Source: an uncultured Lactobacillaceae bacterium (GTDB lineage: Bacteria; Bacillota; Bacilli; Lactobacillales; Lactobacillaceae). Taken from it: a DNA stretch of 64,000 nucleotides. Under the pieces are notes generated by a model, which did no database searches, was not told the DNA's origin, and saw nothing but the letters and a program-made list of their open reading frames with translations. Location of the stretch: contig CALYQJ010000009.1 of the NCBI GenBank assembly GCA_945285405.1, positions 16,759 through 80,758 of the forward strand. Reading direction: 5' to 3'. Shown here piece after piece: positions 19,792 through 31,000 of this stretch. Numbering within the stretch: the stretch's first letter is position 1; each line of letters opens with the position of its first letter. Made by a program: the position numbers and the translations under genes.

Positions 19792-20595
19792 TTAAATTTT
19801 AAAATATTTTTTTAAAAAATTAGCAACTCCATCTTCCTCGTTAGTTAAGGTTATTTGATTAGCAATTTTCTTTAATTCAGGTATCGCGTTACCCATAGCT
19901 ACTCCTATCCCTGAAAATTCGATCATTTCTTGATCGTTAGCTTCATCGCCAAAAGCTATTAATTCGCTATTTTTAATCTTAAAATAATTAAGAAGTGCTT
20001 TTAATCCATTAGCTTTGTTAACTGAGAGCGGTAAAACTTCCAAAAATGTTGAACGTGAACGGGTTACATGAAAACAGTTAGTCTTTTTAATTTGTTTACC
20101 TAATTCCGCAATTTTAACCGGAGAGTCAATAATTACGGCTTTATAGATCGGCGTTTTTGGGGGAATTTGATCAAACTTTGTATTAATGAATGAAAGATAT
20201 TTACCCATCTGTTCTTCATAAGGGGATACATTTGGATTTTGTAGCATTGCATAAACTTTATGTTCACTAACTAAATAAAAAATAAAATTTTCTTTTTTAG
20301 CTAAATCAAAGATAGGTCTAAAATCATCAGGTAATAGGGTGGTTGTCGCAATTTTTTGTTTACTTGCTGTGAGTGTTACTAAACCACCATTGAAACAAAT
20401 ACAAGCATCTTGAGGCTGCAATAAACCAAGTTCTTCTAAATAAGGATATATTCCATCAATTGGACGTCCAGAACAAAGAATAATTTTAATGCCTTGTTGG
20501 TGTAATTTTTTTAAAATCTTTTGATTTTCGAAACTAATCTTTTTGGCATTGTTTAAAAGGGTATTATCCATATCTAAGGCAATTGCTTTAATCAT
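19792..20595 (-). CDS. Cof-type HAD-IIB family phosphatase
   Basis: IALDMDNTLLN; LIAFGDEANDQEMIEFSGIGVAMGNA. Confidence 0.93.
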   Translation of the reverse strand: MIKAIALDMDNTLLNNAKKISFENQKILKKLHQQGIKIILCSGRPIDGIYPYLEELGLLQPQDACICFNGGLVTLTASKQKIATTTLLPDDFRPIFDLAKKENFIFYLVSEHKVYAMLQNPNVSPYEEQMGKYLSFINTKFDQIPPKTPIYKAVIIDSPVKIAELGKQIKKTNCFHVTRSRSTFLEVLPLSVNKANGLKALLNYFKIKNSELIAFGDEANDQEMIEFSGIGVAMGNAIPELKKIANQITLTNEEDGVANFLKKYFKI

Positions 20596-20611
20596 TTTTT
20601 CCTTTCAAATC

Positions 20612-20648
20612 AAAAAAATCCCATTAAACTAACTTAAGGGGATTTTTT
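20612..20648 (-). terminator. Intrinsic terminator after rpsT
   Basis: AAAAATCCC-attaa-actaac-ttaag-GGGATTTTTT. Confidence 0.6.
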
Positions 20649-20684
20649 GACAGTAAATACTTTAAATAAAAGTTATCCAAATTA

Positions 20685-20945
20685 TTATAAATTATTTTTA
20701 CGCAAAGTAAGTTTAGAAAGATCGCGAGAAGCTTTATTAGGATGAATCAACTTTTTATGTTTTGCTGAATCAATCATTTTGGCTGCATTCTTATAAAGAA
20801 CTTCTGCTTGATCTTTATCGCCATTGTGCGCAGCAGTATTAAATTTTTTAATTGCTGTACGCATTGCTGAACGTTGCGAAGCATTAGCTAAACGCCGCTT
20901 ATTTTGTGTTTTAACCCGCTTAATAGCTGATTTAATTTGGGGCAT
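20685..20945 (-). CDS. rpsT: 30S ribosomal protein S20
   Basis: [35 protein letters not shown]; start corrected from track 20996. Confidence 0.96.
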   Translation of the reverse strand: MPQIKSAIKRVKTQNKRRLANASQRSAMRTAIKKFNTAAHNGDKDQAEVLYKNAAKMIDSAKHKKLIHPNKASRDLSKLTLRKNNL

Positions 20946-21135
20946 TAATGATCCACTCCTTTCTTGATCGGATATAATGAAATCAATCTTAAACATTATA
21001 GCAATTAAAGCCAGTTTTGACTAGCAATTTTGAATTTTATTAAAGAACATGGTAATATTACTATACCTATTGCTATGTTTAAGGATTGCCCCCCTTTTAC
21101 TTTGCTTTAGGAATAAATGATAAGGAATATAAATA

Positions 21136-21405
21136 ATGGCAATTTCAAAAGAACGTAAAAACGAAATCATAAAAAAATATGCTCGTAGTGATGGAGATAC
21201 TGGCTCAGTTGAGGTTCAAGTTGCACTTTTAACCGAAGAAATTAATGTTTTAAATGAACATTTAACAAAGCATAAAAAAGATCACCATTCTTATGTAGGC
21301 CAGATGAAGAAAATTGGACATCGGCGGAATTTACTTAGATACTTACGTGAAAGCGATCTTGATCGTTACCGTAAATTAATCAGTTCGTTAGGACTAAGAA
21401 GATAA
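21136..21405 (+). CDS. rpsO: 30S ribosomal protein S15
   Basis: 89 aa; [21 protein letters not shown]...[10 protein letters not shown]. Confidence 0.98.
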   Translation: MAISKERKNEIIKKYARSDGDTGSVEVQVALLTEEINVLNEHLTKHKKDHHSYVGQMKKIGHRRNLLRYLRESDLDRYRKLISSLGLRR

Positions 21406-21414
21406 TAATCAACT

Positions 21415-21437
21415 ACCTGCCGAAAAGAGCAGGTTTT
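21415..21437 (+). terminator. Intrinsic terminator after rpsO
   Basis: CCTGC-cgaaaaga-GCAGG-TTTTTT. Confidence 0.75.
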
Positions 21438-21472
21438 TTAGATTTATCCCAATTGAAAGAGGTGAGAATTAT

Positions 21473-23149
21473 TTGGGAAAGGTAAAAATAGCCATCCTCG
21501 GAGGAGTGCGAGAGAATGGTAAAAATATTTATGCAGTGGATGTTGATGGTGAAATTTTTGTTCTCGACTTTGGATTAAAATATCCAGAAAATGAGATGTT
21601 AGGAATTGATGTAGTAATTCCTGATTTTACCTATTTAGAAGAAAATGTTGAACGAATTGCTGGTGTATTTTTAACTCATGGTCATGCTGACGCCATTGGA
21701 GCTTTACCATACTTTTTACACAAAGGTTATAATGTTCCAATTTTTGGTTCTAAGCTTTCAATTGCTTTAGTAAAAAATAATATTTTGGATAAAAAAAAGA
21801 GTCAATATGATTTTCATGTAATTAATGAAAATTCAGTTATTGATTTTGAAAAAGCCTCAGTTTCATTCTTTAAAACTACCCACACAATTCCTGATAGTTT
21901 GGGAATTGTTTTACACACTTCTGAAGGAAAAATTGTTTATACTGGTGATTTTAAGTTTGATTTTTCTCAAACAGGAGCTTATGAAACTGATCTTTATGCT
22001 TTAGCTCAAATTGGTCGTAAAGATGTAATTGCTTTAATGAGTGATTCCTCAAATGCTGAATCACAGGTTTCTTACAATAATGATCAAGAAGTACGTGATT
22101 ATATTAATAATACTTTTAAATATCATCAAGGAAGAATAATTGCTTCATCAGTAGCTTCAAATTTAGTAAGAATTCAACAAATTATTGATGCTGCTCAATA
22201 TAGTAAGCGCAAATTGGCCATTTCTGGTCGTGATTTAGAAAAAATAGTAAGAACAGCACTGAAATTAAAATATTTACATCTGCCAGAAGGGCTTTTGATT
22301 CCTTTAAAAGATTTGAAAAAGTACTCCGAAGATCAAATAGTTATTTTAGAAACTGGAAAATTAGGGGAACCGATGAAATCCCTCCAAAGGATGGCTACTG
22401 GTCGCTTTAAAAATGTTCGCTTTAAGCAAGGCGATTTAGTCTTTATTTCGACTTCTCCTTCGGCTGCAATGGAAACAGCGATGGCTAAAACTAAAGATCT
22501 GATTTATCGTGCTGGTGCTGATGTTAAAACCTTAAGCGATGATTTAAATGCTACAGGACACGCCAGTCGTCAAGATTTACAGATGTTAATTAAGTTAATG
22601 CATCCAAAATATTTAATCCCAATTCAAGGTGAATATAGATCTTTACATGCACATAAAGCTATTGCTGAAGATGCAGGAATGCCTGGAAAAAATATATTTC
22701 TGCCAGCAATTGGTGATGTTTTAGAAATTGAAAAAGGTGAATTACATCAAGCTAAAGCTGTCCCTGCTGGAGATGTAATGATTGATGGAATTGGTGTTGG
22801 TGATATTGGGAGTATTGTTTTACGAGATCGTCGAATGCTCTCTGAAGATGGAGTTTTTGTTTCTACAGTCACAATTGATCGTCGTAACAAGAAGATTATT
22901 TCTACACCAAAAGTCGTTGCTAAAGGCTTTATATATAATAAAACTAATCGTCAATTACTTAATCAAAGTAAAGAAGTTATAAAGAAAACTGTTTTAAACT
23001 ATTTACAACATGATGATTTTGATTGGTCTGAAATTAAACAAGATGTACGAGAAAAATTAAATAAATTTTTATTTGAACAAACTAAACGTCATCCAGTGAT
23101 TCTTCCAGTAATTATGGAAGTAAATCAAAATAAATCAAATCGGCAGTAA
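21473..23149 (+). CDS. rnjB: Ribonuclease J2
   Basis: 558 aa; THGHADAIGALPYFLHKG (J2-type variant of HGHEDHIG); TTG start, RBS gaggtgag. Confidence 0.88.
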   Translation: MGKVKIAILGGVRENGKNIYAVDVDGEIFVLDFGLKYPENEMLGIDVVIPDFTYLEENVERIAGVFLTHGHADAIGALPYFLHKGYNVPIFGSKLSIALVKNNILDKKKSQYDFHVINENSVIDFEKASVSFFKTTHTIPDSLGIVLHTSEGKIVYTGDFKFDFSQTGAYETDLYALAQIGRKDVIALMSDSSNAESQVSYNNDQEVRDYINNTFKYHQGRIIASSVASNLVRIQQIIDAAQYSKRKLAISGRDLEKIVRTALKLKYLHLPEGLLIPLKDLKKYSEDQIVILETGKLGEPMKSLQRMATGRFKNVRFKQGDLVFISTSPSAAMETAMAKTKDLIYRAGADVKTLSDDLNATGHASRQDLQMLIKLMHPKYLIPIQGEYRSLHAHKAIAEDAGMPGKNIFLPAIGDVLEIEKGELHQAKAVPAGDVMIDGIGVGDIGSIVLRDRRMLSEDGVFVSTVTIDRRNKKIISTPKVVAKGFIYNKTNRQLLNQSKEVIKKTVLNYLQHDDFDWSEIKQDVREKLNKFLFEQTKRHPVILPVIMEVNQNKSNRQ

Positions 23150-23284
23150 AAGAAGTAAATTTTTAATATTTACAAAGCTTTATTTTACCGGTATAATACA
23201 TAATCGGAACGCTTCCAAGCAATTTATGCTAAATAACGGTAATTAAATTAAATAAATTAGATATTTTAGGAGGTCCATTTTTAA

Positions 23285-24475
23285 ATGGCTGAAAAAGAGC
23301 ACTACGAAAGAACCAAGCCGCATGTTAACATCGGTACAATTGGTCACGTCGATCATGGTAAAACAACTTTAACAGCTGCTATTACTCACGTATTAGCAAA
23401 GAAAGGTTTAGCACAGCCTCTTGACTATGCTGGTATTGATGCCGCTCCTGAAGAGAAGGAACGTGGAATCACAATTAATACCGCTCATATTGAATATGAA
23501 ACAGATAAGCGGCATTATGCACATATGGATGCTCCTGGTCATGCTGACTACATTAAGAACATGATTACTGGTGCCGCTCAGATGGATGGTGCAATTTTAG
23601 TTGTAGCTGCTACTGATGGTCCAATGCCTCAGACTCGTGAACATATCTTGCTTGCTCGTCAGGTAGGAGTTAAATATATTATAGTTTTCATTAACAAGAC
23701 TGATTTGGTTGATGATCCTGAATTGATTGATCTTGTTGAAATGGAAGTTCGGGAATTATTAAGTGAATATGGTTTCCCTGGAGATGATGTTCCTGTAATC
23801 AAGGGTTCTGCTTTAAAAGCTCTTGAAGGTGACCCTGAACAAGAAAAAGTTATTGAAAAATTAATGGATACTGTGGATGAATATATTCCAACCCCAGTTC
23901 GTGATACTGAAAAACCATTCTTGATGCCAGTTGAAGATGTTTTCACAATTACTGGTCGTGGTACTGTAGCATCTGGTCGTGTTGATCGTGGTACTGTCAA
24001 GATTGGTGATGAAGTTGAAATTGTAGGTTTGAAACCAGAAATTTTAAAATCAACAGTTACTGGTGTTGAAATGTTCCACAAGACTCTTGATCTTGGTGAA
24101 GCAGGTGATAATGTCGGAATTCTTTTACGGGGAATCAATCATGATCAAGTTGAACGTGGTCAAGTTTTAGCAAAACCGGGTTCAATTCAAACTCATAAGA
24201 AATTCCGTGGTCAAGTTTATATCTTGTCTAAAGATGAAGGTGGTCGTCATACGCCATTCTTCTCCAACTATCGCCCACAGTTCTATTTCCATACAACTGA
24301 TGTTACTGGTACAATTGAACTACCAGAAGGAGTTGAAATGGTAATGCCTGGTGATAATGTATCATTTGATGTTGAATTAATTTCACCAGTTGCAATTGAA
24401 AAGGGAACTAAATTTACTGTTCGTGAAGGTGGTAAAACCGTTGGAGCTGGACAGGTAACGGAAATTCTTGATTAA
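23285..24475 (+). CDS. tuf: Elongation factor Tu
   Basis: [42 protein letters not shown]; 396 aa. Confidence 0.99.
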   Translation: MAEKEHYERTKPHVNIGTIGHVDHGKTTLTAAITHVLAKKGLAQPLDYAGIDAAPEEKERGITINTAHIEYETDKRHYAHMDAPGHADYIKNMITGAAQMDGAILVVAATDGPMPQTREHILLARQVGVKYIIVFINKTDLVDDPELIDLVEMEVRELLSEYGFPGDDVPVIKGSALKALEGDPEQEKVIEKLMDTVDEYIPTPVRDTEKPFLMPVEDVFTITGRGTVASGRVDRGTVKIGDEVEIVGLKPEILKSTVTGVEMFHKTLDLGEAGDNVGILLRGINHDQVERGQVLAKPGSIQTHKKFRGQVYILSKDEGGRHTPFFSNYRPQFYFHTTDVTGTIELPEGVEMVMPGDNVSFDVELISPVAIEKGTKFTVREGGKTVGAGQVTEILD

Positions 24476-24499
24476 TTTAACTTAAGAATCAATTGAAAT

Positions 24500-24532
24500 T
24501 AGAGGGCTCTTTTAGCGGGCTCTCTTTTTTAT
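24500..24532 (+). terminator. Intrinsic terminator after tuf
   Basis: GAGGGCTC-ttttagc-GGGCTCTC-TTTTTT (with G-U pairs). Confidence 0.7.
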
Positions 24533-24625
24533 TTAGTTTAGCTAATTTCTTATGAAGATTAGATTTACTTTAAGACTCTGCTATAATAGAATGCAATGTG
24601 ACGACTTAAATCATGGAGGAAATTT

Positions 24626-25963
24626 ATGAAACCAGAATGGGAAAAAACAGGAACCAATGAAGGAACTTTAAAATTTGAAATTACCACAGATGTGGTTGCA
24701 AAAGGTGTCGATCATGCTTTTAACAAGATAAAAAATCGGATCCAATTACCTGGATTTCGAAAGGGTAAAGTAAATCGTACAGTTTATCGACAATTTTATG
24801 GTGATTCATCACTTTATCAAGAAGCTTTAGAAGATATCTTTCCTTCATCATATGAAGCTGCATATAAAGAAGTAGGGATTGAACCTGTTAGCCGACCTGA
24901 GGTTACAATTGATGAAATGACTGAAGGTAAACCTTGGGTATTAGAAGTTAAAGTTACGGTTAAACCCGAAGTTAAATTGGGTAAATATAAAGGTGTTGAA
25001 GTTGAAAAAGTTGATCGTACAGTAACTGATGAGGATGTTGATAAAGACATTCAAAACCGTCGAGAAAAAGAAGCAGAATTAGTTATTAAAGATGGTGCTG
25101 CTGAAAAAGGCGACACTGTAGTAATTGATTATGTTGGAACTATTGATGGTAAAGAGTTTGATGGTGGTTCAGCAAAGAATTATTCATTGTCTTTAGGTTC
25201 TAATAGTTTTATTCCTGGATTTGAAGATCAGTTAGTAGGTCATAAGGCTGATGATAAAGTTGATGTTAAAGTCACTTTCCCTAAAGATTATCAAGCTAAA
25301 GATTTAGCTGGAAAAGAAGCTCATTTTGCAGTTACAGTACATGAAATTAAATCTAAAGAATTACCAAAATTGGATGACGATTTTGCTAAAGATTTAGATT
25401 TAGATGTAAAAACTGTTGATGAATTAAAGGCTAAAGTTCGTGAAAATCTTCAAAACGAAAAAAATGATAATGCTGAACGAGAAATGCAAGAAGCAGCAAT
25501 TCACAAAGTTTTAGATAATGCAGAAATTAAAGATATTCCGCAAGTGATGATTGATGACGAGGTTAACCAACAAATTCAACGTTTTAATTCGGCATTGCAA
25601 ACTCGTGGATTAACTATGCAAATGTATCAGCAAATTACTGGTACTAGCAATGACGATTTACGAAAACAATATGAAGAAGAAGCCCAAGATAATGTTAAGA
25701 CTAACTTAGTTTTAGAAGCTGTGGTTAAAGCTGAAAAAATTAAGCCAACAAAAGAAGATATTGATGAAGAAATTAAAAATTTAGCAAAAGAATATCAAAT
25801 GGATGAAAAGCGAGTTCGGCAGACCTTATCTGATGATATGTTGATTCATGATATAGGAGTTAAACAAGCTATTGATTTAATTGTAGATTCTGCGAAGGAA
25901 GTTCCAAGTAAAGGAAAAGCTAAAGAAACCACTGAAAAAAAGTCAGAGGGTGACCAAAAATAG
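24626..25963 (+). CDS. tig: Trigger factor
   Basis: RIQLPGFRKGKVNRTVYRQFYG; FKBP domain GDTVVIDYVGTIDGKEFDGG. Confidence 0.97.
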   Translation: MKPEWEKTGTNEGTLKFEITTDVVAKGVDHAFNKIKNRIQLPGFRKGKVNRTVYRQFYGDSSLYQEALEDIFPSSYEAAYKEVGIEPVSRPEVTIDEMTEGKPWVLEVKVTVKPEVKLGKYKGVEVEKVDRTVTDEDVDKDIQNRREKEAELVIKDGAAEKGDTVVIDYVGTIDGKEFDGGSAKNYSLSLGSNSFIPGFEDQLVGHKADDKVDVKVTFPKDYQAKDLAGKEAHFAVTVHEIKSKELPKLDDDFAKDLDLDVKTVDELKAKVRENLQNEKNDNAEREMQEAAIHKVLDNAEIKDIPQVMIDDEVNQQIQRFNSALQTRGLTMQMYQQITGTSNDDLRKQYEEEAQDNVKTNLVLEAVVKAEKIKPTKEDIDEEIKNLAKEYQMDEKRVRQTLSDDMLIHDIGVKQAIDLIVDSAKEVPSKGKAKETTEKKSEGDQK

Positions 25964-26005
25964 GGCTTTCCTGAAGAAGTGAAAGTATTTTTCCGAGGAG
26001 ATTGA

Positions 26006-27241
26006 TTGAATAACGAAGAAAATGGTGTTATTAGATGCTCATTTTGTGGGAAAACACAAGATGAAGTTGAAAAGATGATTGCTGGTCCAGGTGTTTATAT
26101 TTGTAATGAATGTGTTAATTTATCAAAAAGTATAATTGATGATCAGATAAAAATTAAGAACGAAACCACTGATGATCTTAAAGATAATTTTCCGAAACCT
26201 CATGACATATATGACTATTTAAATGAATATGTAATAGGTCAAAATACTGCAAAAAGAGCACTATCAGTAGCTGTTTATAATCATTATAAACGGATAACTC
26301 AAGATGATAATCCAGACGTTGAAATTCAAAAAAGTAATATTGCTTTAATTGGACCAACGGGTTCAGGGAAAACGTATTTAGCTCAAACTTTGGCTAAAAT
26401 CCTTAATGTACCGTTTGCTATTGCGGATGCTACTTCTTTAACGGAAGCAGGATATGTTGGCGAAGATGTAGAAAATATTTTATTAAAGTTGCTTCAAGCT
26501 GCTGACTTTAATGTTGAACGTGCACAACGTGGAATTATTTATGTTGACGAAATAGATAAAATTGGCCGTAAAGCCGAAAATGTTTCGATTACGCGTGATG
26601 TCTCTGGTGAAGGAGTGCAACAAGCTTTATTGAAAATTTTAGAAGGTACTGTGGCTAATGTTCCACCGCAAGGTGGCAGAAAACATCCGCAACAAGAGTT
26701 AATTCAAATTGATACTAAAAATATTCTTTTTATCGTTGGAGGTGCTTTTGATGGTTTAGAGAATATTATTAAAGAACGTTTAGGCAAAAAAGTGATTGGC
26801 TTTGGAGCAAATAACGAAGATCTTTCTGATGATCAAATTTTACATCGCGTAATTCCTGAAGATTTACTAAAATTTGGAATGATTCCTGAATTTATCGGGC
26901 GAATTCCAATTATTCAAACTTTAGATAAATTATCGGCATCAGATTTAGTTCATATTTTAACTCAACCGAAAAATGCTCTCGTTAAACAATATCAAGCTTT
27001 GATGAAAATGGATGGCATTGCTTTAGAGTTTACGCCTGATTCATTAACCGCAATAGCTGAAGAGGCAATTAAACGCCAAACTGGAGCCCGGGGTTTGCGT
27101 TCAATTATTGAAAAAGCAATGCAAAAAGCAATGTTTGATTTACCTAGTCGCAAAGATGTAGCTAAAGTAGTTGTTACTTCAGATACAATTAAATTAGGGA
27201 AGCAGCCCCAAATTACTTTGAAGACAGCCGAGGCTTCTTAA
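26006..27241 (+). CDS. clpX: ATP-dependent Clp protease ATP-binding subunit ClpX
   Basis: Zinc finger [11 protein letters not shown]...CNECV; Walker [12 protein letters not shown] start. Confidence 0.97.
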   Translation: MNNEENGVIRCSFCGKTQDEVEKMIAGPGVYICNECVNLSKSIIDDQIKIKNETTDDLKDNFPKPHDIYDYLNEYVIGQNTAKRALSVAVYNHYKRITQDDNPDVEIQKSNIALIGPTGSGKTYLAQTLAKILNVPFAIADATSLTEAGYVGEDVENILLKLLQAADFNVERAQRGIIYVDEIDKIGRKAENVSITRDVSGEGVQQALLKILEGTVANVPPQGGRKHPQQELIQIDTKNILFIVGGAFDGLENIIKERLGKKVIGFGANNEDLSDDQILHRVIPEDLLKFGMIPEFIGRIPIIQTLDKLSASDLVHILTQPKNALVKQYQALMKMDGIALEFTPDSLTAIAEEAIKRQTGARGLRSIIEKAMQKAMFDLPSRKDVAKVVVTSDTIKLGKQPQITLKTAEAS

Positions 27242-27828
27242 TGGCAAATAAGGATCAACAGTTTATTAAAAGCGCCGAAAAAGTTGTTGATTTTCCAGTA
27301 AGCAATCTTCCGCGGATTGCTTTTTTTGGTCGATCCAACGTGGGGAAATCAAGTTTAATTAATATTTTATTAAAACGTAAGAATTTAGCGCATACCTCAA
27401 GTACTCCAGGAAAAACTCAAGTTATTAATTTTTATTTATCAATGGATCATGAATTTGAACTAGTTGATTATCCCGGATATGGTTATGCTAAACTCAGTAA
27501 AAATCGACGGGAAGCAATTGATCGAATGATTCGTTATACTGTAGCTGAAATTCCTAACTTACGGGGAATTATTCAATTAATTGATGGACGGATTGCGACT
27601 CAAAAAATTGATTTAACTTTTGAAAAAATTCTTAATCAGGTGGGAGTGCCTCAAATGTTGGCTATTACTAAAGTCGATCAAGTTAAAAAGAGTCAAATAA
27701 TGAAATTAGAACGGCGGATTGAAACTGATTTTGGTAAAGTCCCCAACATTATAGAGTACCTGCTTACTAGTACTGTCAGTGGGCATGGCATTGCTGATTT
27801 ACAACAATGGATTCATACAGTAATTTAA
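27241..27828 (+). CDS. ysxC: Ribosome biogenesis GTP-binding protein YsxC/YihA
   Basis: FFGRSNVGKSSLIN; DYPGYGYAKL; follows clpX. Confidence 0.95.
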   Translation: MANKDQQFIKSAEKVVDFPVSNLPRIAFFGRSNVGKSSLINILLKRKNLAHTSSTPGKTQVINFYLSMDHEFELVDYPGYGYAKLSKNRREAIDRMIRYTVAEIPNLRGIIQLIDGRIATQKIDLTFEKILNQVGVPQMLAITKVDQVKKSQIMKLERRIETDFGKVPNIIEYLLTSTVSGHGIADLQQWIHTVI

Positions 27829-27830
27829 CA

Positions 27831-27855
27831 GTCATCTTATTGATGACTTTTTTTT
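27831..27855 (+). terminator. Intrinsic terminator after ysxC
   Basis: GTCATC-ttatt-GATGAC-TTTTTTTT. Confidence 0.75.
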
Positions 27856-27931
27856 ATCTAAATTGTGAAGTAAAATTTCAAAAAAAATCGAATTTAATTG
27901 TTTTAAAAGAAAAAATGTGTTACATTAAATT

Positions 27932-27944
27932 GGAAAGCGTTTCC
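27932..27944 (+). promoter_or_regulatory. Candidate catabolite-responsive element (cre) upstream of GH89 gene
   Basis: Perfect palindrome GGAAAGCGTTTCC close to the cre consensus TGWAARCGYTWNCW. Confidence 0.6.
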
Positions 27945-28034
27945 GTTAAAAATAAAAATAAAACTCTAATAAAACGATTATTTAGGAGTTTATTACGAAA
28001 ATAACTTTTATAAATAAAAAATAGAGGAGAAGAA

Positions 28035-31000
28035 ATGAAACATATAAAGCGACTATTTGCGCTTTTTTTAATTGGAATAATGGTTAATCCCTTCCAACTT
28101 GCTATTAACTTAAAACCGGTAGCAGCTGCAAGTAAAAGCCAAGATATTCCTGGAATTACAACAACCAATATTATTGACCAGTGTTCTATTGATGGTCCTG
28201 AAAGTCAATCTGGTCATGATTTTGATCAATTGATGGATGGTGATGATCAAACACTCTGGATAGCTAATGGTGGTAATTGGCCAGCTAAGTTGCATGTTAA
28301 AGTACCAACTAGCAATAATCAACCAATTAAGCAATTAGTTATTAAACTTGAACAGAATCAACCTGATCGGAGCGTTGATGTAAAAGTTCAACATGCTTTA
28401 AATGGGGTAACATCAGATTTAATTGATGATGCGACTTTGAAAGATCAAAAATTTGGAAAAGATATTAACGTAGATTTCAAAGATGGTATTAATGCTTCAG
28501 ATTTCTATATAACTTTAAGTAACCCTAAAAATGGGGATAAAACTGGTGAATTTTGGCCTGCAATTGCCGAGTTAAAGTTATATGTTGATCGCGAAAATAA
28601 AGATGAAATTACTGATGTAGCACCTAATGCTGATATTAAGGGATATGGTGATGCTCAAAAGATAACTGATAATGATCAGAGTACCTTATATATGTTAGCT
28701 AACGGTGGAATTAGTACTTTACCAAATAAACAAGCTAGTGTGGAATTTGATTTAGATCAACCAACTAATGTTATTGGTTTTCAAACTCAATTTGAACATT
28801 TAAACAGTGATTCCAATAATTTTGAATTTACATATCAAATTAGCGGTAAAGATGCTTCTACACAACAATGGAGCACTATTTGTAAGGATGTTAAAGCTAA
28901 AAGAACTTCCCCTGATGATATTGTTACGAGTCCTTTAGCTGATTCAGTAAAATTAAGTGCTGTTCGTATAACGATTACTGATATAAAATCAACTGGTGGT
29001 GATCCTTGGCCCGCTATAGCTGAATTTAAAATTTTTGGCGAAAGTTCAGATAGTTCAGCTAACAAAGAAGATAAAGAAAGCATTGCTTGGAATAAAACCA
29101 TTCACACGAATAGTAATCAAGATCAAGTAAAACGAATAAACGATGGCTCTTTAACTAATAGTTGGCGAAGCAAAAATTATCCTAGTTACGTTGATATTGA
29201 TTTAGGTAGTAATTACGATTTAAGTGAAGTTCAAATTTATGCACCAAGTTTTGGTTATCAAAACTATACAATTTATACTAGCACTGATGGAAATAACTTT
29301 ACCCGATACGCGCAAAAGAGTAATCAAGAAGCAACTCCTGCGACCGGTGATCGATATAAAAAATCTGCTACTGCTCGTTTTGTGAGAGTGTATGTTTACT
29401 ATAATTCGAAAAAAGATGGTGCGGTATTAAATGAAGTTAGAGTTTTAGGTAAGGAAGCCAATACAACTTCAAAACTTGCTCCAATTCCAACAGTGACTGA
29501 TTATAAAAATACTGATTATAATCAACAAACAACGGCACAAGATGCAATTGATGCAGTTAAAGGAATTATTGATCGCCGTTTAGGAAAGAAATACGAAGAT
29601 TGGTTTACTTTTGCCATTGCTAATCAGGCAAATAAATACGATTACTTTGATATTAGTAGTGACAACGGAAAAGTTAAAATTACTGGTAATTCAGGAGTTA
29701 GCTTAGCTAGTGGTTTAAATTATTATTTAAAACATGAAGTAAAAGTTAATCTTAGTGAAGTTGCTGATCAAGCAAAAATGCCAGAAAAAATTGTTTTGCC
29801 GACTCAAACAATTCATCAGGAAACCCGTTTCCCAGTTAGATATGCCTTTAATTACACGACTATGTCTTATTCAATGCCATACTGGGGTAAAAAGGAATGG
29901 CAAAAAGAAATTGATTGGTTAGCTTTAAATGGTATTAATTTAGTTCTTGATGTTACTGGTCAAGAAGCAGTTTGGTATGAATTTTTACATTCTGCAGGGT
30001 TTACAGATCCTCAAATTAAAGATTTTGTTTCGGCACCAAGTTATGCTGCTTGGCAATATATGAGTAACCTATCAGGTTTTGGTGGACCTTTAAATAATGA
30101 GTTTTTTACTAATCGAGTACAGTTAGCACGGGAAAACCATTACCAAATGCGTAAATTGGGAATGGAAGTTTGTTTACAAGGATACGCCGGAATGATTCCT
30201 GATGGAATTACCGCAATAGATTCGAAAGTTCAATTATTGCCACAAGGAACTTGGAGTGGATTTCAACGACCAGCAATGATTAAAACTGATACTCCTGAAT
30301 TTGATAAATATGCGCAACTATATTATCAAGCTCAAGCTAAAGTTTATGGTACTTATGATCACCATTATGCGATAGATCCTTTCCATGAAGGTGGTAATCC
30401 TGGTAATTTGAGTCCTACAGTAATTTCCCAACAGGTATTAAAAAATATGATGCAGTTTGACTCAAAAGCTGTTTGGGTAATTCAATCTTGGCAAGGTAAT
30501 CCAACGACTGCTTTGTTAAAAGGATTAGGAGATAATCGTGATAAACATGCTTTAGTTTTAGATTTAAATTCTGAGACAAATCCTCACTGGAACGAAACAG
30601 ACCCAGCAAAATATGGTGGATCAGCAGAAGGTGGAGAATTTATGAAGACACCCTGGGCGTTTTCAATTATTGAAAACTTCGGAGGTCGTGATGGGATGTC
30701 TGGTCATATAGATTCCATTCTGTCTGGATTGAATGATGCAATGGGACGTGCTAAACATATGGCTGGAATTGGTATGACTCCTGAAGCTAATCAAACTAAT
30801 CCAGTAATTTTTGATTTATTATTCGAGTCAATTTGGAGTAAAGATGGCAACCATGTTGATCAGATTGATATAAATAAATGGATTAAAGACTATGCTGAAA
30901 GACGATATGGTGCCAAAAGTGATTCTGCTGATGCTGCTTGGAAGATCTTATTAAATACGGCTTATGCTGCTAAAAACAATAAAATTGGCCAAGGAGCTCC

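Noticed and set aside
21473-23149. RNase J with degenerate HGHADAIG motif as another pseudoenzyme
   Set aside because: This variant is the known RNase J2 signature, so it is expected.
23659-24138. 159-aa ORF antisense to tuf
   Set aside because: Ser/Thr-rich translation typical of the complement of a conserved, codon-biased gene; no RBS; tuf is certain.
24817-25050. 77-aa ORF antisense to tig
   Set aside because: Low-complexity Ser/Thr translation; no RBS.
27807-28004. 65-aa ORF overlapping the end of ysxC and the GH89 promoter
   Set aside because: Runs through a terminator and the cre-like site; no RBS; low-complexity Lys/Asn-rich translation.
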